The notes beneath the pieces were generated by a model. The model was not told where the DNA came from. It saw only the letters and a program-made list of their open reading frames with translations, and searched no databases. Source: Parascedosporium putredinis (Eukaryota; Ascomycota; Sordariomycetes; Microascales; Microascaceae). From it: 64,000 bases of DNA. Shown in pieces: positions 49,890-60,911 of the stretch. A program made the translations under genes and the position numbers. The stretch spans positions 558,001 to 622,000 of the forward strand of contig CASHTG010000002.1 in assembly GCA_949357655.1 (NCBI GenBank). Direction: 5' to 3'. Position 1 is the stretch's first letter. Each line of letters starts with the position of its first letter.

Positions 49890-52651
49890 ATGGGTATCAA
49901 GGGGTAAGTCCTTTTCCCCCATAGGGTGATTGAAAAATCAGAAAGAAAATTGATACAGATATTACATGAGTCTTTGTTCTCAGTAACGCTCACACCCTCG
50001 TAGGATATACGCCGAACTTGGCCCCGGCCAACGGGTGTCTCTTGCAAAACTTGCATCAGAAACCCTTGAGAAGTCCGGCAGGCCCCTTCGCATAGCCGTC
50101 GACATCTCCATCTGGCAATTCCAGGTCCAAGCCGCCCAGGGTAAGTTTTTCGATCCCCGGCCTCCCTCCACAAATCGCAGGTCAAACTTACTCGATACAA
50201 GGTGGCACGAACCCCGCCATACGCACATTATTCTACCGCCTAGCACGCTTGCTAGGCCATTCCATAGAGCCCATCTTCGTCTTCGACGGCCCCCGAAAGC
50301 CCGTCTTCAAGCGGAACAAGCGCTCCACGCAGGGCGACCGAACCTCCACCGCCCTCGCCCGACGCCTCGTCAAGCTCTTCGGCTTCCAGACGCACGACGC
50401 GCCCGGCGAGGCCGAGGCCGAGTGCGCCCTTTGCAGCAGCACGGCATCGTGGACGCCGTCTTGAGCGAGGACGTCGACACCATCATGTTTGGGTGCTCGA
50501 AAACCCTCCGGAACTGGTCCGCCGAGGTCTCCAACGTCAAGGGCAGCAAGGCGAAAAGCAACACGCCCACCCACATCACCATGTATAGCGTCGACGACGA
50601 GCACTTTATCAAGTCGGGCCTCGACAGGGAGGGCATGGTGCTCGTGGCCCTCATGAGCGGCGGCGACTACCTGCCCGAGGGCATCCCCGGATGCGGGCCC
50701 AAAGTAGCCTGCGAGGCTGCCCGAGCTGGGTTCGGCAAGTCCCTGTGCCGGCTCAAGAGGTCCGACGAGGCCGGCCTCCGACGGTGGAGGGACAGCCTCA
50801 TCAAGGAGCTGCGCACCAACGAGAGCGGCTTCTTCAGGACCAAGCACAAGGCGCTCGCGATACCAGACGACTTCCCCAACCTCGAAGTCCTGCGGTACTA
50901 CACCCACCCCGTCGTTTCCGAGGCCGCCACCGTCGAGAGGCTTAAGACCAGCGCGACATGGAGCAAGCCGGTCGACGTCGTGCCCCTCCGAGGCTTCACC
51001 GACGAAATCTTTGACTGGACGAACCGCATCGGCGCCGAGAAGCTCGTCCGCGTCTTGGCGCCGGGCCTCCTCGTCCAAAAGCTCATGCACAGGTCCCGCG
51101 CCATCGCGACCCACGCCCCGCCCCTCGCGGTCGCCGAGCAGGAGGAGGCGGCCCTCGTAGCCAAGATCTCGGGCCGCCGGACGCACGTCAGCACGGATGG
51201 GATGCAGGAGCTGCGCGCCCACTTTGTCCCCGCCGACGTCGTGGGCCTAGACTTGGAGGCCGAGCCCGAGGACGCGGTGGCCTATGCGCGGGACGGGCTG
51301 GCGCTTAACAGCGACGACGAGTTTGCCGAGGGCGAGGCGGCGGCGGTGGCGGCGGCGGCGGCCCCGAAAAAGACGTTTGACCCGACGAAGCTTGATGCCG
51401 TCTGGATATCCGAATCGATACTCAAGCTCGGGAGCCCCCTCACCGTGGAGGATTTCGAGGCCGCGGAGCGAAAGAAGATGGCGAAAAAGAAGGCGCCCGC
51501 CAAAGTGGCCCCTCCAGAGCTGCCAAGGCAGGCAAAGAGTCTCCCAAAAGACGCTCGACAACTGGCTCAAGGTGACCAAGGCGGTAAACGCCGACCTCGG
51601 TTCTTCCAAGCCCGCGCCCGCCTCTTCTTCCGTCCCTGAACCCCCACGCAAGGTTCAGAACTACCAAAGCCCGTCCGGCCTCGTGGACGACCCAAAGTCA
51701 CCAAGAATACGACCGTCCAGCGGAAACCTCAAACCGCCGAACCTACACTACCCGGCCCGAAAAGTAAGCCTTCTACTACCACTACTGCCACTACCACTAC
51801 CTCTACCGCCGCCGCCGCAACCGCTACGCGAACGCGCAATCTACCCTCCTTGTCCTCCTCCTCCTCCTCCTCTTCTTCCACCTCATCCACCTACTCTTAT
51901 CCCTCCCACACAAACGCGAACCGACCCATAAATCCATGGACCCTCTCGAGCTCACAAACCTCTGGCCCCAGGACGAAAGCGAGCAAAACCCCGCCCCCGC
52001 CCCCGCCCCCGCCCTCGACACTTTCCTCCTCTCTTCTCCTCCCGCCCATGCCTCCGCCCAAGAACCCATCCTCATCTCTTCGAGCCCCGCGCGCCCCCAA
52101 ACCCCCAGGACAATTTACCGGGTCCACCGCGTCGGCGGCGACACAAGGGCTCCGCACCCCCTCTACAGGAGGCAACCGCGCCGACACCACCCACCCCGCT
52201 CGCGGCGCCCCGTCCCCGTCCCAAGCCGCGTCCCCCAACGTGGACACCCCACCGCGGCTACGCCTCCCTTCTGAGCCGCTTGACACGCCTCCGTGGCTGA
52301 AATCCACGGGATCCCGCAACGGGAAATACGGCGGCCCGGACGCGCGCCTGGGGCAGACCACCCTCGACCTCTTTTGTCGAGCCCGACCTCGGTCCTCTCC
52401 CGAAGCGGCGTGACGGCGGAGGGCTCGCCCACGAGGAGGAAGGGGTCTAGCGCCAAGGTGTCCAAGGCCGGCGGCGCCGCGCAGCAAAAGATTCTCTTCC
52501 CGGTATCCAAATCGGCGTCTGACCGCCTAGGGAAGAAGACGGGTTCTGCTCACCGGGAACCGTTGCTAGAACTTATTGGCGGGGAGGAGCAGCGGCGCAG
52601 AGGAAGCGCCAGAGCGCCATCTCCATCATCGACCTGACTGGAGATGACTAA
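49890..52651 (+). CDS. GEN1: Holliday-junction resolvase GEN1/Yen1 (XPG/Rad2 nuclease family), several frame breaks
   Basis: GEN1/Yen1 cuts four-way DNA junctions at the end of recombination in the nucleus. Exons are 49890-49903 (14 bases), 50004-50140 and 50202-52651. The joined start is MGIKGIYAELGPGQRVSLAK. Active-site acids of the XPG N and I domains are present: Asp38 (RIAVDISIWQF), Asp79 (PIFVFDGPRKP), Glu120 and Glu122 (DAPGEAEAECA), Asp141 and Asp143 (LSEDVDTIMFG), Asp206 (LMSGGDYLPEGIPGCGPKVA, the helix-two-turn-helix entry). A weak chromodomain-like part (DAVWISESILKLG) follows, then a Ser/Thr/Pro low-complexity tail ending SIIDLTGDD, a SUMO-interacting-like motif. Breaks occur at 50430-50432, near 51540, and at several C-rich points between 51760 and 52600. 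Length is about 865 residues. Confidence 0.92.
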
Positions 52652-53405
52652 GTGGCAGGACTTGTAAGACTAGCGAGGTATAGAGAAACCATCTTTTTGT
52701 ACGATAGTAATGTTTGCATATCTAAATGATCAAAGAATCCTACGAGACAAGATGTTGTGTAAATCCAAGATGTAAATGCTAAACAAAGAGAATTATCCAG
52801 CTCCAAGACAAGTAACAGGAAAGATAGATATAGAGTCAGAGAGTTAGATTGAGAGTGAGAGTGAGAGACTAGAGAGGGTATTCGCGCATCTTACCAATGG
52901 TCATAGAATGAGAAAAAGAAAAGAAAGAAAACGGCCGTATCCACGTTGCTGATGTCGACTCTGTCCCAACCAACAACAACCCCCAGAGCCTCCTTGCAAA
53001 TCATCAAGTCATTTCAGTAGATAGAAAGAAAAGAAAGTAGAGTATAGGAAATCAAGAAAAAAAGAGTCGTTTTCCCAATGTCCAGCATAGTACAGAAAGA
53101 ATCCAACAAAAGCCTTCCCGCGCCCGGCATAAAAGATGGCATGCTCAAAAAGAGCGGTATAGTTGTGCCTTGTGCTGTCTCTCCATAGAAAAGATTAGAT
53201 CCTTGTAGAACCCAGCCCCGCGTCCCAATCTAAGACATTGAAGCAGATGTTCCCACAGAGTTAAAAAAAAAAAGGAAATATATGGGAGGTTATAGAAAAG
53301 GAAAAAAAGATATTCCCCACATCCACGGCGGGAGGGGGAAATCGAGCTTGAGAGAAAAATGGGGTGGGGGAGAGGAGACGAAACATTCGTTTTCGGTTAC
53401 TCGTC
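52652..53405. other. Convergent intergenic region between GEN1 and the BTB gene
   Basis: AT-rich 3' flanks with AAAG/GAGAGT-type simple sequence around 52840-52880 and 52910-53065. No coding region. Confidence 0.55.
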
Positions 53406-55063
53406 TCATTCCGCCAACCAGGGCAGATCCCTCTCCCTCACGGTCGTACAGGTAAGATAGCCCAGACCCTCGGCGACGCGCCCGCCAAACTCGAGCTCCA
53501 GCCCACTCCCCATGAGTGGATGCACAATCTCCCGAGCCATGGCCTTGAGCTCCTCGATCCTCTTCTCGAAGCGCCGCAGGTTGTCGCGGCTGTACAGCTC
53601 CGGCGAGAGCTTGAGGAAGCGTTTGCATTCGTCATGCGAGAGGTAGGCCGAGGAGCTGCCGGAGCCGAGGATACGAAAGGTGCGACCTAGCGAGGAAAGC
53701 GGCAACGGGGGCAGGGAGGGCTGCGCGGCCGAGACCTGCACGACGGCACCCGAGTGGGCGGAGCGGCTGCTGCCGTCGCTCGAGTTGCCATTCCGGCCAT
53801 GTCCGTCTCCGTGATGGGCCGCGGGGGCGTGGGGGAGGGCGGGCAGCTCGTGTTGTCGGCGAGCCACTGGCGGAAGAAGGAGACGGCAAGCCAGTCGATG
53901 AAGCAAGTGGCGGGGGTCACGCGCTCGCCACGCGGCGTACACAGGTTGAGCCTGAACAGGCGGCTCTCTACGCGGGTGACGTTTTCCTCGAGCTCGTCCA
54001 CCTTGTCTTCGATGATGTCGATGACGGTATCTGGAAGCGCGGCGCGGAGAGCCCGCTCGCCGACGGGCCATTGGCCGACGACGTGGATGAGGGCTTCTTG
54101 GAAGATGATCTTGCTACGGGCGAGGTAGCCGAGGCGGAGGTAGGAAATAGGGTATTTGGCAATCTGCTTCCACAGACGGGACTGGAACTGGAGGAGGTGG
54201 TGGTCGACGCGGGGTCCGACGACAAGGAGAGCGTCGTATTGGTCTGCGAGCGTGAGAAGCGACTTGCACTGGATGTAGGCGTCTGCAATGCTGACCCCGT
54301 CGAGAAGGGGCGAATAGTTGTAGAAGATGCGGAAAAGGTTATCATAGTCCCGGAGGAGGTCCTGGTCCATTTGGGAGAGCGGTTCGACGGCGGGCGTTCC
54401 TGGTATAAGACTGAGATTGGCCATGGACTGGAGAAATCCCCTGCGGCCTGAGCTCGCCGACGCCGAAGGGCCGTGGCCGGGCTTTCCTTTCGACCCTGCC
54501 GTCATGCCGTTGCCGTTTACGGGTCCGCCAAAAACCGATACGGCGCCGTTGGGACCGCCGCCAGACGAGTCAAGTTGGGATTCTGCCTCCTTCTGCACCA
54601 GCATAGGCACGTCCCCTTCATCGCAGCCAGGATCGAGCTCATACCTCCACCGCCTCCTCCTCTGGGCCGAGTCGGCCGCGGAATTCGACACGTTGACGCC
54701 GCCGTCGCTCTCTTCGCCCACCCTGCTGAGGTCCTGCGTCGAATTGGCGGGAGCACCCGCACCGCCACGGCTCCATTCAGCGCTCGTGCTCGCCTCGAAA
54801 AATCCAGAAGATCGGGTCAGCGTGTGCCTGTGCAAGAGGTATCTGTTCTCGTGGCCGCCGGCCTTGATGATGATTTCGACATCGCCGCTGTTGGTAAAGA
54901 CGGGAAATTCGTTTTGGGATATGTATGATGTGCCGCCGGCGTGGGATCGGTTATATCGCTTGGAGCGGGAGCGGGAGTGGGAAAAGGAGTGCGGGTGGCG
55001 AGAGACGACGGAGGAGGGACCCCGCAGGGTGAGAGATGTCGAGTATTCCGGTTTCGACACCAT
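53406..55063 (-). CDS. BTB/POZ-domain protein with a long insertion in the BTB fold
   Basis: A fungal BTB protein of unknown specific role; BTB domains mediate dimerisation and often Cul3 ubiquitin-ligase recruitment. After MVSKPEYSTSLTLRG and an Arg/Ser-rich segment, the BTB start is at about residues 58-97 (SGDVEIIIKAGGHENRYLLH, then FFEASTSAEW). A Ser/Gly/Asn-rich insertion of roughly 140 residues, with an embedded strand RRRRWRYELD, separates it from the rest (DNLFRIFYNYSPLLDGVSIA, SLLTLADQYDAL). A helical C-terminal half follows, with VIDIIEDKVDELEENVTRVE likely coiled coil, ending VRERDLPWLAE. The frame breaks once near 53825-53837 in G runs; restored length is 552 residues. The first true ATG in frame is at 55063. 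Confidence 0.8.
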
Positions 55064-58000
55064 GGAGACGGTCTGCGCGTGGGCGCCGCGCAAAAAGGGT
55101 TTATTGTCGCGTGCTATATAGGGTATGTGATGTGTGTCTGTAGGCGTGAATGTGTGGCTGCGTGGGTGAGAGGTGCTGCTACGGCTCTTGGTGTGCGTGG
55201 GTGTCTGGGTGCGTGGTGCGTGGGTGCTAGCGAGTTGAGCTAGTTGGGTCGAAAGGATCGAACAGCGGTGCTGCAGAGGGGCCGTAAACTAGCAGGCCTA
55301 AGGAGACCAAGACGTGGGGAGCCAGGCTTCGAGCACAAGCTTGCAAATATAAAAAATAAAAAGAAGAAAGAAAAGGTTGATTAGGGCCAAATTATCGAAG
55401 CTTTGGTTGCGGTCCGCGTCGCTCAGCGAGCAGATAGAGACACACAAGTGGATGGATTCAATGTTGCTGAGAGCGTGTTCTCCCCTTTGGTGGTTGTGGT
55501 GTGGGTGGACTCCGATGCTATGCGACGTGTGTAACTGTCAACATCAATATTTGGATTCGGGTGTCTCCTCCCTCGCGATCTCTAGGTTTCTTGTTTTGTT
55601 TTCTCTGCGTCTGAGAATGAGTGGAAAGTCGGGGGCGGGTTTCTTTCTTTTTTCCTTTCTCTCTCCCTTTCTCTTTTAGGAGTCTTGCTTCCAGCGCTTG
55701 TCACCACGGGCTTAGAGGGAGTGGGATGTTGTCTCCGTACATCAATGACGAACGTCAAGCGTTGGTTGATTTAGTAGGTTGGCTGAGGGGTCAGAGAGGG
55801 CTGGGAGGAGGGGCCGAGGACGCGACCCGTCTAGGACTCGGCTCGTGCAGATTCCCAAGAAATCCAAGTTTCGAGAACAAGGTCTTGCGCTGGCGATAAG
55901 TGGTCCAGGCGCGTGGGTGCTTGCCAACTTTGGCGTTTTGGCGTTGGCTTGGTTCGAGTGGGATGAGTCAAGCAGAGCGAACTCCAAGGATGAGCTTCCC
56001 CCTTTGGGAAGGACGGACGAAGTAGAAGGAAGGAATCCTGGCGGAGAGGTCACTGTTCTCGACGCTGCGGTAATACTCTCAAAGTAATCCGGGCCTTCAA
56101 AGGAGAGAAATATTCTTTCCAGGTATTAATCAAGCAATCAAAAAGGAGAATGAGGGGAAGAGAGAAAAAGAAGAAGAGAAAGAGAAAGAGAAAGATGGAT
56201 AGTCCAATACGAGGACCGCGAGGATGTTGCACTACAAGGAGGTGAGGCAAAAGCACAAGTCACAGTGGCTAGCTTCAAGAGAGGTTGTAAAGTCCCCCGG
56301 AAAAAACACGCGTGCACCAGGATAAATTTGATCCTAGCAACAATGGAAAACTATGCCGAGGCCAGTACAATGAGTCAATACTCGCGAGAAGAGGGTTTTG
56401 GACATCAAGCACCAAGTCGAGATTAGAAGACACAATCAGAAAAAACGGGGGCGTGAAGCAAGGGAGCAGCCGGGAGCAGATGGAGTCACGATACCCAGCG
56501 GTGTGGCGGAAACCCCAAAAGCGTGCGACAATGCCAGGCAAAAGAGGAAAAAAGTACTGCAGTATTACTTGGTTCCGGTAAAGGAGGGAGAATGAGCAGG
56601 GAAGGGGAAAAAGAAGAAAAAAGAAAGACGGAGAAAAAAACCCCCTTCTTGCGGCCTCCATTGGATCGAGCTGGAAAACTCGAAGCCGGAAGGCGAATGA
56701 ATTGAGGCGAATAGACGAGGTCAAATGAAATTCTGGCAAGGCACACGCTCGGTGCAGGGCTCAGAAGTCTCCTTTGCCCTTTTTCGCACTAACATGTGCT
56801 CTGCTCCCCCTCCAAGGACGACTGCCATCCAATCCACCAGGAGCATCGGGGCTGTTGCGCGCAAGTCAATCCTACCCATCTGGGGAGGGAGACGTGAACA
56901 CATGCACGGGATGTTGCCAGGCCGAGCACTTCTGGAGAGGATGAGAGGCGGACAAGGCTCCAAAAGGGTATGAAGGTCTCTGGGCACACGGGGAGCATGA
57001 CTTGGACGGGTGGTGTCGCCATGGCTTGGAGTGGTGTCGTCCCGGGTTTGTGGTTGCTGGAAGCAGCCAGCATCCAACTGCCCTTCTCTTCCTCCCTCAT
57101 AGCAATTTTCCAATGAAAGCCATCTTCCAACCTTGCACGTTCGCACCACGAAATCGCTTGGCGGTTGAAAACTAGGTTGTATAGTATGTACACTCTCTTG
57201 TAGCCAGCGCCTCAGAGGGAGCCCATGGACAAGCCGGCATCTCAGCTTGTTCAACAGCAAGAGGGGCCATCCCAGCCTCCAAAAAGCCAGCTGGACGCTA
57301 GACAACCACCAACCAGTTCGCCCTGAAGGCGTAGGTGCATTTTCAGCCAGTTGGCAGCTGGCTCTCTCTTCGACCCCAGTGGTTGGAAATGGTATCTCGC
57401 AGCAAACACCGCCGGCAAAAAGAGCCCCTAACATCAAGGATCCAAGCCTAGAAGAGGAGGGGGCAAAGATAATATTAGATCGGGATAGCGAGAGAGGAGA
57501 AGCGAGGAACAAAAAAGAGGGGTGACCCCTGCAGCGCGTATCCTATCCCCTCCGAGCTCGACATTTGCCACTCACCATCGCCATTCGGTCTTGCGTAGAG
57601 TGCTCTGTTCTCTGCACCCCCTTTCGTCTGTTCCCCTAATACGTCCCCGTGAGCTTGGAAAAAAAGAGAAAAATTGGAGGAGAGAAATTCCGACCGTCGG
57701 AGTAAATCCACTGTTGCCCGCTATCAGACGAACATTGTTAGACCAAGAGCCCGAGGAGGACAGCACTCTTCACACGACTTGGCCCCTCCCAAACAGCGCC
57801 CCCACCTTCCCTCGCTCCGTCCAAAAGCCGGGTCACCCGAAAACGAAAACCTCCAGAACAGACGGACGGGCAAAGAGTCAGGGCGCGACCAAGAACACAA
57901 AACTCGAAACAAGCCTGTGCCATGGGCCATTCAACCGCCGCATCTCCGCTGACGGTTCATCCATCCCTCGCATAGGCCCGTTCAGGACGATTTGGGGGAG

Positions 58001-59410
58001 AGCACTGGGCTGGAAAGGTCGACGTGCAGCTCCCGTATCAGAAACGCTTCAGTCCAGCTTAGCTTTTACTTGTACATATCGTATACCTTGGGTAAGCATG
58101 GTATTGAGCGTGCAAATCATGTCTCTGTCAAGTCTCTTCTTCACAACTGGCGCTCCAGCCAACCATATGCCATTTAATCCAGCCCACCTCCTTCCAATGC
58201 CCCCACCTCTTCATAACTCGCCCGAGCACAACGTTTTGTTCCATCGCCGGAGCTTCGTCCAATCAAATTATCCAAAGGCGACCTCCCTCCTTTTCTCCAT
58301 CATGCTTCGCTCGCTTGAACACACCACTGCAGCCGACGATGGTCCTATTCTCACTGAGCCATCCAGAGATGGCCATTCCGTTGTCTTAGTAAGAATTGCA
58401 AGCCCGGGTAATACTAGCAAATAGCCAGGCCGATAAGAAGTAGCCCCCTTTTGTCGCCGGTGCCATCCATCAAGCCACCTCGAGACTCCTGCGACACGCT
58501 TCCCATCCGCATAAATCACTTGACAAAGAAATAAAAATAAAATAAAAAATGATGATGAAAGTGTAAAACATTAAGAAAATACCACTTTATAAAGCGAGAC
58601 TGAGGAATGAGGGCGAGGAGGGAGAGGATAGGCGGGAGCCCCCAATGCCCCCAGTTTGTCAGCACAAGCCTCAACTGCACAAGATGCACCTCGCCTCTGC
58701 TCTGCCCCCTTCCACCTCGACAACACTGTGTCTCTTTGCACTATTATATTGCTTGCCGCTTATTTGGCTGGAGTGAATGATAGCCTGATACCTCAGGCAC
58801 CTAAATCAACTTACCCACCTCTGCTCGAGGCATTCGCATTCTTCAGACTGGTCATACACAAGAGTCACAAAAATGAGGAGAGATCTGTTAGTTGAGTTGA
58901 TGCTAACTTTTTTGAACTGTTTGCATTGCATTCTTTCTATTTCTTTCTCGGCACTCAAAAGCGCCTACTATTGTTACAAGTCGGCTCTTGTGAAGATGCC
59001 GCTTTCCGTGGTGCTCCTGTTTCCGCTCCATCGGACAGAGCTCTCTCACCGTGCCCACCTCTAAACCCAAGGTAGCAAGATGGGCCCCTTCCAGATGTCC
59101 TTTGTCGCTGGCCATTCCGCCGGTACCCTTTGACCCCAAGAGAAAAAATACACACAAAGCCGTTGTGGAAAAATAATGATGTAACGCCTTTCCGAGGAAT
59201 TAAAAAGCATTCCAGATTTGCGCCGCCGTGAAATCATGAAAAGGAGAAGAAAAACCCGACCCGTCAATGCGAGAAAGATCAAGACTGAAAGGCCCAAGGG
59301 CAGACCCATCATGGGAAGAGCGCGAGAGAACCGATGAAATTGTTGATGTGAACAAGCCAGTAGATGTAGACGAAAACCGGCCTGATGGTGACGAGGTGAG
59401 CCACGTAAAT
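55064..59410. other. Gene-poor region of 4.3 kb
   Basis: Contains the BTB gene promoter and the 3' flank of the unknown conserved gene. Two long ORFs (56721-57512 minus, 263 codons; 57522-58424 plus, 300 codons) lack domain-like patterning; the longer one begins with GTG. Neither is supported as a gene. Confidence 0.45.
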
Positions 59411-60307
59411 TTAGCAGACTTCCATCTCAAGGTCAGCGTTGCCGAAAGGAAGGGCACGCATGTAGTTGGCCTGTTGGGTGTGGATGGGGAGGGAAGGCTG
59501 GCTCGCGGCCATCATGGTCTCAGGACCGTCGAACACGGGAGGGTTGCTCTTGAGGTTTTGGAGCGCACCCTCTCCAGTCCTGCTAACGAGGCGACCCTGT
59601 CGAAGGTTCTCGTCAAAGAGGAAGTAGCCCTCAGAGGCCTCAATGAGGTACGACTGCAGGCCCTTGCTCTCAAGCTGAATGACGACGTTGGAAATGGGAT
59701 AGTGGTTCTCGATGAACCTGGCCCAGCCACGAGCAGCAGCCTGAATGTGCTCATCATTGCCGATGCGCCTCCAACCGATGCCGAGATGGAGGGTGAAGTC
59801 ATCGACGACGGGATGGTTGTCCATCTCCGTGATGGGAGTCGCCAGGCTGGGGCTTGGGCTGCTGAACTCATCAACGGGTGTCGCTGCGGCAGAGGTAATC
59901 TCGCGGCGCTGGGTCTTGTAGCTTCGACCAGAAGCTTGTTGCTCTTGTTGCATTTGCAGGGCCGTCTTCACTTCGGCGTTGTGTAGGATTGCGGCGGCAG
60001 TAGGCTGGGCCGTCTCCATCATAAGCATGTCATTTCCAGACAGCCAGCTAGTGTTGGAGGAGGGCGCGGGTGTGGGCTCAGGGAGGTCCTCCGAGAGATT
60101 GGGCTCGGCCTCCTCGCGAGACCTCTTTCGGCCAGCGCCAGAGGGCCTCGAAGGGGTCATGTTGGCGTTTGCGAATCGACGCGCGAAGGCGGCGTGGTTG
60201 GGCCTCGTCTGAAAGGTAGATTTTCCGAGCGTAAAGGCTTGGTGTGCGGTCTGTGGGGCGAGGGCGAGAACGGGGCCGTCGGCGAAGGAGCTTCCGAAGT
60301 AACCCAT
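59411..60307 (-). CDS. Conserved fungal protein of unknown function
   Basis: A single-exon frame of 298 residues starting MGYFGSSFADGPVLALAPQT. The N-terminal 140 residues are polar with a basic patch (SGAGRKRSREEAEP, possible nuclear-localisation signal) and a Gln-rich helix (LQMQQEQQASGR). The C-terminal half looks folded and resembles an uncharacterised family I associate with Pezizomycotina: DDFTLHLGIGWRRIG, AAARGWARFIENHYPISNVV, IQLESKGLQSYLIEASEGYF, LFDENLRQGRLVS. No catalytic motif, signal peptide or membrane segment is visible. It is one of the few genes here with no frame break, which supports the start and stop. I cannot name a function. Confidence 0.75.
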   Translation of the reverse strand: MGYFGSSFADGPVLALAPQTAHQAFTLGKSTFQTRPNHAAFARRFANANMTPSRPSGAGRKRSREEAEPNLSEDLPEPTPAPSSNTSWLSGNDMLMMETAQPTAAAILHNAEVKTALQMQQEQQASGRSYKTQRREITSAAATPVDEFSSPSPSLATPITEMDNHPVVDDFTLHLGIGWRRIGNDEHIQAAARGWARFIENHYPISNVVIQLESKGLQSYLIEASEGYFLFDENLRQGRLVSRTGEGALQNLKSNPPVFDGPETMMAASQPSLPIHTQQANYMRALPFGNADLEMEVC

Positions 60308-60880
60308 TGCTACTTAGAGAAGAAAGGGCAAGGAGCGAGAGCTGAGGATGGAGGGAAACAGTGAAGTGGAGGAAAGATGCTTGAAAGCAAGAAAAGCAAG
60401 GTAGCGAGTCTGGGGACACAGGGTTAGTAACGAAATCACTACACTACGCAACCTGCTCGTCTAGGGATGAGCTGGAAAGGTTGGCGTGATGGGGTTCCGC
60501 GTCTCTGGTGATAGGACGGTCCGCGATATTGGTTTCGAGAGCGCCGGGTGAAAGGCGAGGGCGGGATGATAGAGCAGCGAAGCTGAAGGGAAGGAAGGAG
60601 CTATCAACAAGAGTTAAGAAGGGCCCCCGAACAACGAAGAAGGCACGCGACGTGGCTGCTCGTGTTCGACTAGACGAGGTGGAGGTGGAGGTATGTCTAG
60701 GTGTAACAGGTCAGAGGTAGGTGTGATGGATGAGGATGTAAGTTGATGATTAGGAAGATGGAATGTGACCAGGAGGGCAGGAAGGGGAAGAAAGAAAAAA
60801 GTGTGGATGGGGAAGTGGAGGGTTATTAAGAAAGAGAAGGGAAGGGGAAGGGGAGCGGAAGAGACACAAAGAGAGGCAGG

Positions 60881-60911
60881 TGTGTGTGTGTGAGTGTGTG
60901 AGTGTGTGAGC
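60881..60911. repeat. TG/TGAG microsatellite
   Basis: TG repeats interrupted by regularly spaced GAG. Confidence 0.85.

Noticed and set aside
50233..51222. 329-codon minus-strand ORF opposite GEN1
   Set aside because: Antisense shadow of the conserved XPG domains on the plus strand.
56721..57512. 263-codon minus-strand ORF
   Set aside because: No recognisable motif; Cys/Trp/Arg-rich random-like composition.
57522..58424. 300-codon plus-strand ORF
   Set aside because: Starts at GTG, has no domain pattern, and includes composition typical of untranslated CT-rich DNA.
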